Position numbers and translations under genes: made by a program. 64,000 bases of DNA from Tipula vernalis. Lineage: Eukaryota; Arthropoda; Insecta; Diptera; Tipulidae. The DNA lies in assembly GCA_958295665.1 (NCBI GenBank), contig OY282558.1, forward strand, positions 352,575,034 through 352,639,033, read 5' to 3'. A model generated the notes under the pieces. It did not search any database. It saw only the letters and a program-made list of their open reading frames with translations, and had not been told where the DNA came from. Every line of letters begins with the position of its first letter. The stretch's first letter is position 1. Of this stretch, positions 55,759 to 64,000 are shown piece by piece.

Positions 55759-56782
55759 ATGTCTGCTGAGGCAATAAAACCATTCAATTCAGAATTACAT
55801 TTAATTAATGATTGGATTGAAAGATTGGAATTATTTTTTCCAATTAAAGATTTGAAAAATGAGAAAAAGCTGTCATGGTTAATTGTATTAATAGGAGATT
55901 TGGGTCATGCTCAGTTAAAAGTGATATTAAGTCCTTCAAAATTGACTGACAAAACTTATCAAGAGATAATTACGGTTCTTAAAAATCATAATGCACTGGA
56001 AAAAATTTAAATTTCGGAACGTTTTAAATTTTATAATCGCAACCAAGAACCTCAAGAATCAGTGCGCGATTACGTCATAGCTCTTTGGAAGTTAGCGGCC
56101 TCCTGTAATTTTGGCGATTTTTTTGCAATCAGCGTTGCGTGATCGATTATTGTGTGGACTTAAAAATGGAGTTATTCAATCTGCATTGTTGCAAAAGATG
56201 GAATTAGATTTCGAAACAGCACAGAAAACAGGAGTGGGAATGGAACTAACGAAGTCGGAATTGAGAATGATTCAACCACAAAGTACATTGGTGTCGAAAA
56301 TTAAGTCGTTCAAAAGCACGAGGTCCATAAAACCGCAATCAAGTAATAGTCAAGTATCAAAAAGTGACGAAAAACAAGTAAAATGTTTTCGATGTGGAAC
56401 GTACCATAATCATCAAGATTGTCCAGCTCGTTATTGGAAGTATTATGTATGCGATATTAAAGGTCATACTGCTAAGGTGTGTAGAACTAGAAATCAAAAC
56501 AGTGCAAAAGTACACAATCTGAATGTACAAGAAGATGACAACAGTGATGAATCAGAAAATGACGATGGTGATAGTGGTGAGGTGCTAAACAATTTTAGAG
56601 CGACAGCGTTAAGATTTATAAGTTGGTCAAATTCAAAAGACACGGATGATTCTTTTAAATTCGGTAAGAAAGTTAATGTTATAAACGAAAAGAGCGCGGA
56701 AATATCAAATCGAATCGAATCGGACGTAGAATTTTGTGAATTATGTCGCGATCGCCACTATGAAAGATCCGGTTTTTTCTAA
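55759..56782 (+). pseudogene. gag: gypsy gag (capsid and CCHC knuckles), broken
   Basis: Starts at ATG 55759 (MSAEAIKPF). Early residues (LINDWIERLELFFPIKDLK) are the retrotransposon gag N-terminal helices. A TAA at 56008-56010 precedes ISERFKFYNRNQEPQESV, and a one-base shift in a T-run near 56120 leads to FLQSALRDRLLCGLKNGVIQ, the capsid C-terminal half. A basic linker follows, then knuckles CFRCGTYHNHQDC (about 56388) and a second one, YYVCDIKGHTAKVC, in which the first Cys is Tyr. After an acidic stretch the frame ends at 56780 just as the protease should start. It resembles gag of K02A2.6-like gypsy elements in arthropods. Confidence 0.85.
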
Positions 56783-57835
56783 AATTTACAAGTACTGTTC
56801 TGAAGGGTGGCCAAATTGTGTGAAAGATATTCATATAAAACCATATTTTGTGGTACGAAATGAAATCGTAATAGACGATGGTTGTTTATGCGAGGTTGTA
56901 GGATAGTCGTGCCTCGGGAAATGCAACAGAAGCTGCTTGCTATTCTACATGAGAGTAACACTGGTATTGTGCGAATGAAAATGTTGTCCAGATCATATTT
57001 CTGGTGGCCTTATCTAGATTCAGAGATAGAAAAAATAACGTCCAATTGTGAAATTTGTGCTTTAAATGCAAATTCAAAACCATCTCAGACGATTGCCTGG
57101 CCAGAAACAAATTTTGCGTTCGAGAGAGTACATGTAGATTTTTTTCATTTGTTTGAATCAACATATTTTATTTTAGTAGATAGCTATTCTCGATATATGG
57201 CCATATGGTTAATGAATGATACCAAAGCTACATCGGTGATAAACAAAATAAAATCATTTGTGTCTGTTTTTGGTTTGCCGGTCGAAGTGGTGTATGATAA
57301 TGGAACCCCTTTCGGATCAGAAGAGTTTAAAAATTTTCTTGCTCTAAATGGTATAAAAGCTACCAAAAGTCCACCTTACCATCCACAGTCTAATGGTTTG
57401 GCGGAAAGAGGGATTCGAACTGCAAAAAACTGTTTGATAAAAATTTTTAAAGACAATAAACTAAACAAGCAGGATGCACTTTTAAATTTCTTGACCACAT
57501 ATAGAAATACGAAAACCTCAGTAAACGGGAAAACTCCAAACGAGTTAATTTTTAAATCAAACATTAGAACGAAATTGGATTTACTAAAACCTACAGCACC
57601 TAAAAAATTCGTAAAGGAAAAAGAAATTAAAATTAAAATTAAAAACAAAACTAAGAAACTAATTCATAAATTTAATCAAGGAGATAAAGTTTTGTGTAGA
57701 AGTACAGACAAATATTCAACTAAATGGGTGCCTGGTCGAATTTTAGAAGTTACTGGTCCTATCACTTATTTGGTTAACGTTAATAATCGAGTGCGGTTAA
57801 TTCATTCAGATCATTTGAAATCTAGTAATTTATAA
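56760..57835 (+). pseudogene. pol: gypsy integrase, long intact frame after deletion
   Basis: From 56884 to 57835 a frame of ~317 residues is open. The zinc-binding N-domain has LHESNTG and SNCEIC; the second His of the H-H-C-C set appears to be Asn. The catalytic core has Asp in RVHVDFFH, Asp in VYDNGTPFG and Glu in SNGLAERGIRTAKN, all three present. The chromatin/GPY-like tail ends WVPGRILEVTGPITYLVNV and DHLKSSNL. About 40 codons of preceding pol (VFSKIYKYCSEGWPNC from about 56768) are out of frame by one near 56885. Upstream reverse transcriptase is deleted, so no polyprotein can form. Confidence 0.88.
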
Positions 57836-58156
57836 GATGCTCTTCATCTCGGAATGCGCGTTTTGCTTCCGCAAGAGTACAACTCAACCCTTCCAAATAC
57901 CGCTCTGGATATGAATACTACTAATTCACCTGCTCCTGCACTTAGAAGATCCACTAGGACCCGAAGACCACCTGATAGATTACAATATTCTGTTTAACAA
58001 GTAAATAAATTATTTTAAATTTAAACTTATTAAATTTTGGATTAAATTATAAAAAAAAAAAAATTGGGAAATGGGTTATAAATTTTTAAGATTGGGTTAT
58101 ATTGTAAATTGTAATGTATATTGAAATTTAAAATATTTTTTAAAAGGGGAGGAAAA

Positions 58157-58385
58157 TGATATGTATGTCGACATTAATGCCTACACCTGTACTTAATTTC
58201 AAATTAATATCTAAATATGAATTGTAATTTCTCGCTCTCCTTAGTATTATATGACTCCTATTAATGTATTAGTATTAAGTATATTTTGAATAAAATAAAT
58301 GATGGATGGTCGTTCTCTGATTTTTGGACCACCGTCGAAGCCACATCTTATTTTGTATGGATACAAATTATTCGCGACAGATTAT
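58157..58385 (+). repeat. 3' LTR of the gypsy element
   Basis: Begins TGATATGTATGTCGACAT right after the polypurine tract, has AATAAAATAAA near 58290, and ends near ATTATT (58385), by comparison with the 5' LTR/primer junction. Confidence 0.75.
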
Positions 58386-58689
58386 TAAACACCTAGGATT
58401 TTATTTTAAAAGCTTTAGTTCATTACAAGAATTTGCTAAAACATATACAGCAATCGTTAAACAAAATTGGGAAATATTTGACGGTATTAAAAAGATTCCC
58501 TGTGCAAGCGACTGACCAATTTTTTGTTAATCCTGCAATTTTATTTTACTATGGTCCTCCTATAGGGAGTAAGCGTGAGTTTAATATCCCAGCCGGTCAA
58601 GCCTTACTATTCATAATAACCTCTGAAGCGATAAAATTACAACGATTTTAAATTTTTAACAAGGAACTTACTTAGCTTAAATCGCCTAT
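58386..58689 (+). other. possible coding scrap, not recognised
   Basis: Overlapping frames 58433-58651 (FVNPAILFYYGPPIGSKREF) and the end of 58324-58515 look somewhat protein-like, but no family is recognised. It follows the gypsy LTR directly and may be the old insertion target. Confidence 0.2.
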
Positions 58690-59060
58690 ATCGAATATTA
58701 CTAGTTTTAGATCAAAGCACACTCCTTAAGCTATTTAATAGTATATCTCTTATCTCGGTAAAAACTCTGTGATTTGGGCAATTTTCAGTACGGCAAACCA
58801 CTAAAATTCATAACTCAAAAAAAATTTAAACAATTTTCAGATTCACCCACAAAAGAATTTTTATTGTCATAGTCAAATCTTACTAATTTTAGATCAAAGT
58901 ACACTCCTAAAGCTAACTAATGGCCTATGTCACATCCCGGGAAAAACTCTTTGATTTGGACAGCAAACCACTAACATCTATAACTCCAAAAAAAATTCAA
59001 CATTTTTCAGATTCACCCACCAAAGACTTTTTGTTAGCATAAATCTAATCTTACTAATTA
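58690..59060 (+). repeat. two tandem ~175-bp repeats
   Basis: Blocks TACTAGTTTTAGATCAAAGC (58699) and TACTAATTTTAGATCAAAGT (58881), then CACTCCTAAAGCT, AAAAACTCTKTGATTTGG, CAGCAAACCACTAA and TTTTCAGATTCACCCACMAA recur in the same order. A third partial start (TTACTAATTAGTTGATC) is at about 59052. Confidence 0.85.
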
Positions 59061-60084
59061 GTTGATCTAAGCAATGTTGATATCGTCAAGCCTTTATTTA
59101 GAAAACAAAGATAAATTCCTATTTTGTTGTTGGTTATACCGACTGTTTCACTACAAAATAATTTTAACATTATTGTGCAGGAAAATGTAACCGCGACCTG
59201 TCTTTTCCACGTTGCAATGAAACACACCGAAAACAAAGTATTATATTTTTGGATAATTTTTACTATAATAAAGTTATAATGGGTAAATATTGTAATCACC
59301 ACACCAAAATGAATAAACTGAACATATAACTACTTTAAATTTTAAAGAGTTTTATAAAAGCATGATGTCTTCTTGAAAATTTTATAATATCATCAAGATG
59401 AAAAAACTAAAAAGTTACAAAATGGTATAAATAGTAATGCAAGGTACTTACATAAAGTTTGTAAGTACAACAAAAAACCGTAACAAACCTGAAACGATAA
59501 AAAAAACATTGTTAAAAATATGAATTTTGTACACAACATAAAACACAGAAAAATCTACATTTTTCCATTCAAATTATGTTCAAAAAAAAAAATATTATGT
59601 CGAGTACTTGATACAATATAAATTTAATAAAAATCTACATTACATTACTAATTTATAGCTCATTTACTATAAATCACATCGCAGCAAAATAATACAAATG
59701 TCTATTCATAAAAATACGATTTTTATTAAAATTTAATAAAATATGAATTTTATTTTGTATCCATAAAAATATAAATAAAATAAAAAATCATGGAATACAT
59801 ACACATACATATTTCACAAAGAAACGAACAAAATAAAAACTTTCACAAAAAAGCTTTATTTTAATGGAAAATACCTTTAGGATATTTCAACATTTTATTA
59901 TTATTAGCAATCATATACATAATTTCGTTTTATTTAATTTTTCAAAAAATGATTTCTTTTGAACAAAATTAAAATACAACAACAAATTTTTCAATAAAAT
60001 AGATTTTTATGGAAATTTATTTTCCGTAATGAAAATTTAAAGCATACGATATACGAGTATAACCAGAGCACCCTGTATTTTATA
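59061..60084. other. AT-rich anonymous DNA
   Basis: Mostly A/T with short A-runs. The minus-strand frame 59054-59302 shows no known domain. Confidence 0.5.
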
Positions 60085-60985
60085 GAGCCATAATCAAAAA
60101 ATCTGAGCTTTTATAAGGGAATTAGAAACGAGGAAAAAACGAAACTTTTCATAGTAAAACACACAAAACATATGGGAAATCACTTTTTTTCCTAAGACAA
60201 ATTTTTAAATGAAAACGTTAAAAATTCTTAATTATGATTTTTGAATTACTTTCGTAAATGTTTGAATTTCAACGTATATGAATATCGTTTAAGTCGTTTT
60301 CATTTTCTTGTAATAATTGATTTATTTAAACCAAAATATTAAAAACTTTTCATAACAACAGCATTCTGGTCAAATTAAAATAAAAGCTTACTACGATTCG
60401 TTTGGTCATTTAAGTCAATATACATTACATAGATGGCAGTGATGGCAGTAAAAATTCGGAAACATTCTACCAAAAATTACCATCTGGGGAAATTTCAAGC
60501 TCAAAAATTGTAGGAAAAGCAAAACCAATTCACAAAATATAGGAACGTGTGATAATTTGGCGATTAAATAATTTTTTTTCGTATTTTTCAGTAACCATTT
60601 TAGACATCTTACGTACACTAGTAAAACTAAAGATAAATTTAGCAAGTATTATTTTAATTTGTCAGAGCCAACTGTGATGTATTTTTCAAAATGGAAGTTC
60701 GATAAAATATATTTTAGAAATAATTTAATTTTAATATTTCTGCGATTAATATTTACTTAATACCAATATGGCCTTCGTGTAAATTGTTCTTAAAGATATG
60801 TAGAACACTTTTATACAAACATTTTATAATATTTTTGCTTTTTTCATTGAAAAACTTGAAGCTAAAAAACACCATTTTTACTATGGATTCCTATGGAAAT
60901 CAGTGAAAAGTTATACCACTAAAAAAGCTTCTAAAAAATACGTCATTAAGATTATGGCTCTATACTCTAGAAGGCTCTGGTATAA
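60085..60985 (+). repeat. dispersed repeat copy 3, uninterrupted
   Basis: Contains both parts seen elsewhere: AGAGCCATAATC..AATTAGAAACGAGG near 60085-60135 (as at 15456) and CGTATTTTTCAG..TAGTAAAACTAAAGATAAA..CTAGAAGGCTCTG at 60574-60980 (as at 16723, and inverted at 23620-23975). In this copy GTATTTTTC at 60576 is not interrupted by an LTR, so it is the empty site. No coding capacity. Confidence 0.8.
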
Positions 60986-62389
60986 CTCGAGAAACACAGT
61001 GAGAGTTCGCGTAGACAACGTTATACAATAATATTACGATGACTATCATTTTATTAACAGCATCATACATAATACTTCGAAACGATTCATCGTTCTGTGC
61101 ATGGGTATAACAGGTTCTTGGGCTTTTTTTAAAAGCCTTTCGATAAATCTCAATTGGACGTGAACGTAAGATACATATTCGAATTACATACATATTGTTG
61201 AAAAGAGCAAGAAGCGATGAATCCCACTTATAGAATTTATCAATTCAGTATTGGTTAATTTAGGAAGTTATTAAGTTACAAAGTTGATTGAAATATTTAG
61301 TAGGTTGGTCAAAAATATAAAAAAATGTACAGTTTGTGGTTTCAGATGTCAGCTTACTGTTAACCGAGGTGGAATTCATACGTTCAAAAACCCTTCCTAT
61401 TATTTAATGAAGTATTCACTGTGTTCCATTGGAAACAATTTGCTACTGCCAAGTACTTGTGAGTAGATGTTCAATGGAACGCAAATTTTTGTGACCGTAG
61501 TAAAACATAACCTCAATTTAAATAAAACTGCTAGATTTTAATAAAAAATCCGTTGTTCTATTAATAATAATAAGGAATAAAACATTAAACAACAACATAA
61601 TTAAAATATTTTTACGATTTAACAATTGCGCGTCGTATCATAAACATAAACAAAAAATTTTTGTTGTTAACCCTAATCGAACCAACATATTTTTCTTATG
61701 TCAGTAAATTCAAGTTCTAATCAAATAATTTACGAAATTTTTGCAGAGAATTAGTAGATATCAAGTACGTTGTATGGAAATGTTTCAAAATAAAATTCAT
61801 ACAAGTTTATACCTAAATTAACATTATTTTGAAAATCGATGCATTTTCAAACAAGCCAAAAAGGCACACCTTGGTTGGATTAGGGTTAAAAAATGACGTT
61901 TCACATAACCAAAATTGGTAGAGAGCCATCTATTAGAATTTTTTAAACTAAAATCCCTCTTTCGTTAATTATATGCATAACTACTTCTAACAACTACACC
62001 ATCACTTGAGCATGAGTAGTTGCGATTAGATACAAGTACTTGTGAGTAGTTTGCTAACGCCAATGAAACATGCTTATTATATATCGGTGGTGGAAATCTA
62101 TCGATAGTACTATCGATATATCAATAGCTTCATCCATACATGAGAGTTTTGCTATTATTCGATATTACTTTAGTTGCGATTTTATTGTGATTCCTTTTAT
62201 TTGCTTGGTGGGAATTTCGATTGTTTATCGTGCAGTTATTTGTGAAACGTTTGTGTGGTAACATTAACTAAAATTCAAACGAGAAGTTAATTATAAATAA
62301 AAGTAACTCACAGAGTTTGCAAGTAGCAAGTAGAATAGAAAGAGTTCAGCCGCAACCAGACTGTGAAGTGGAAGTACATAAAGATAAAT
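60986..62389. other. AT-rich anonymous DNA, flank of a hAT
   Basis: No gene recognised. ATCGATAGTACTATCGAT (62097-62114) is an 18-base perfect palindrome a little upstream of the hAT remnant and may lie near its end; GGTGGTGGAAATC at 62085 resembles a hAT start but lacks the CA. Confidence 0.45.
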
Positions 62390-63905
62390 AAGCAGGATGT
62401 TTAAATGGGGCACACTCCTTAAAAGTTTGGACGTTTTTTAAAGGATCGGCCGATAAAATGTTGGCAAAATGCATTTCTTGTGGAAAAGAATACAAGACAA
62501 GTGGCGATACGAGCAACATGGCTGACTACATAAAGAGAAATTTTAAATCAGCGTATATTTTAAAGGGAGCATCCGAAAAGCCAGTTGTACCAATGTACAG
62601 ATTGTAAAAATGAATTGGACGAAGCAGTCACACTAACGATAGCAAAAGATTTGGAACCCTTCAGCATCGTAGACGACAAAGGTTTTCGAAATCTTGTAAA
62701 TAAGCTTGATCCCAAATACGTCGTTCCTAGCAAAACTATAATACGGAATAGTTAGATGCCGAACATTTTTAACAATACTACGCGAAAGCTAAAACATTTG
62801 TTGAATGAAGTAAATAACATAGGTATCACTTGTGATTTGTGAAGCTCTAGAGCGACAGAAGCGTAACTGTGACATGTCATTTTTTCGTACAAAATTATGA
62901 GTTAAAATCGGTAGTTCTTTCCACAAAAGCAACGGCGTTTTTATGGAAGGGAAATAAAATAGAAACTTCTTTGAGTCTTTTAACCGATAATGCTAGTCAT
63001 GGTCAAGGCATTTGACTTACTAGGTATACAAGAGATAGAATGTTTCACACAATGTTTGAACATGGGCGGTACAAGACGCGTTAAACCTAGACAAAGTGCG
63101 TTTCATTACCACAAAATGTAAGGAGATGCTTCAGATATGTTGAAGAAAGAGCAAGGTACACCATCGCGTATAAACTAATACAAGAAGTGCCAACAAGATG
63201 GAACAGTACATGTTACATGATTCAACGGATCCTACAAGTCATTGATCCGTGCTCAATGTAACAAAAGCAATATGCGAGAAAAGTTATGTGACAATTTCGT
63301 TAATTATTCCAATTACCCACAGTTCATATTTAAACTTGTTACAAATTAAGAAAAATCTTAAAACTGAATACGGAACGAATCTATGCACTCTTACAACTCA
63401 AAATTTAATTTATCGATTGTATCCTTATTACCGTTGCAAATTAATGTTGGCATGGTCGCAACTATCTTAGATCCACGCTTTAAATGTGATAGATTTCTTC
63501 GCAAAGAAAATTCAGAAAAAGTGGAAAATGAATTAAGCAAATCCTGTGAACCAAATAGAAAATATGCCAAGTGGCCAATCAGCTTATACACATTCTGACT
63601 ATTGTTTCTTAAACAGAAATTAGTCACAATTTAGCCTAGATTAATTGCTTTTTTGTGGGAATAGTGAAGCCCTACCGAAATGCCTATAGTTGGCAGAGTT
63701 TTAATTTCATTTAATTATTTTCAATTCACTTTTATTTTAGAACAGCAAACAATTTGGCTCAGTACGACAATGCGCCTTGAAGTATTTGTGTATTCCGGCA
63801 ACATCTGTGGAATCCGAGCTGATCCTTAGCGCAACAGGGCAATTTATCAGCTATCGACGATTCCGCCAGAAAGCCAAAAATGTTGAAACGCTGACTTTCT
63901 GACAT
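62390..63905 (+). pseudogene. BED-finger hAT transposase, decayed
   Basis: Broken frames on the plus strand follow the order of a hAT transposase with an N-terminal BED zinc finger. The finger is at about 62438-62560 (VWTFFKGS, AKCISCGKEYKTSG, TSNMADYIKRNF; the distal His appears lost). Next come EPFSIVDDKGFRNLV near 62655 and LDPKYVVPSKT near 62709, then ITCDLWSSRAT near 62825, LTDNASHGQGI near 62980, PTRWNSTCYMIQRILQ near 63190 and VATILDPRFKCDRF near 63456. The C-terminal dimerisation domain is at about 63730-63900 (ALKYLCIPATSVESELIL, SATGQFISYRR). Many stops and shifts. No 3' terminal repeat is found before the window ends. Confidence 0.8.
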
Positions 63906-64000
63906 AAAAACGATTGGCTGAAAACTGCGGAACATACCGATTATAACTGCCTATGTAATTAATTGTTGGTTCTAGTAAACTTGTATGTGAGTTGCTATTT

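Larger units (their letters stand above)
55541..58385 (+). mobile_element. Ty3/gypsy element with internal deletion
   Basis: Layout: truncated 5' LTR (about 55541-55630), primer-binding site TGGCGACGAG (55632-55641), gag, a deletion joining gag to integrase, integrase, a polypurine tract TAAAAGGGGAGGAAAA (58141-58156) and a 3' LTR (58157 to about 58385). Shared LTR text such as ATGATGGATGGTCGTTCTCT (55543 and 58298) differs by one base over ~85 positions, so it is young. Protease, reverse transcriptase and RNase H are gone. It is a different family from the five LTR copies at 8.6-44 kb. Confidence 0.88.

Overview
The window is gene-poor, AT-rich eukaryotic DNA made almost entirely of transposable elements in all states of decay. 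The mix of Jockey-clade LINEs, an R1/LOA-type LINE, BEL/Pao and Ty3/gypsy LTR elements, a Penelope-type GIY-YIG remnant, hAT elements and foldback repeats points to an insect, most likely a higher dipteran; no host gene was recognised that would narrow this. No RNA gene or CRISPR array was seen.

1-15.4 kb: anonymous DNA; a short, internally deleted BEL/Pao element with both LTRs and a 5-bp target duplication (1134-4467); a candidate TGAC-palindrome-rich MITE (5523-6012); a long hairpin repeat (7249-7681); a gypsy-type solo LTR on the minus strand (8645-12152) split by a 5'-truncated Jockey LINE 'A' (8802-11874); and a minus-strand LINE remnant with a PHD-like ORF1 and an endonuclease domain (12740-13890).

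15.4-30 kb: two copies of the same gypsy LTR lie tail to tail inside a dispersed repeat, next to the last ~50 codons of a gypsy integrase (15696-16722). A small hAT element (16954-17732), a palindromic repeat array (18020-18690), an RT scrap and a Penelope GIY-YIG scrap (20941-21221) follow. At 23976-28942 another copy of the LTR is split by Jockey LINE 'B' (24010-28620), which is full length, has perfect 12-bp target duplications, and has both ORFs open (515 and 892 aa).

30-38 kb: a decayed DNA transposon (30404-34974) with ~110-150 bp terminal inverted repeats, many subterminal CACTTA/TAAGTG boxes and a spliced gene for a transposase-like protein with two recognisable introns. A separate foldback element with a 4-bp target duplication sits in its left inverted repeat. 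This is the least familiar unit here and the best candidate for something undescribed.

38-49 kb: Jockey LINE 'C' (38965-42885), in which ORF1 and ORF2 are fused in frame and the endonuclease is interrupted by the poly(A)-tailed 3' end of a different LINE; a gypsy solo LTR with ATAG target duplications (43508-44004); a shattered minus-strand LINE (44050-46920); and a 160-bp tandem repeat.

49-64 kb: an R1/LOA-like LINE remnant (49790-52480); an unrecognised coding remnant (52571-55443) split by a non-autonomous hAT with perfect 8-bp duplications (53009-54979); a deleted gypsy element retaining gag and a nearly complete integrase (55541-58385); dispersed and tandem repeats; and a decayed BED-finger hAT transposase (62390-63905).

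The elements do not form a pathway. What they show together is nesting: LINEs in LTRs, LTRs in repeats, LINE in LINE and foldback in transposon, giving a relative order of insertion. Coordinates of decayed elements are read by eye and are approximate to about 10-50 bases unless a terminal repeat or target duplication fixes them.
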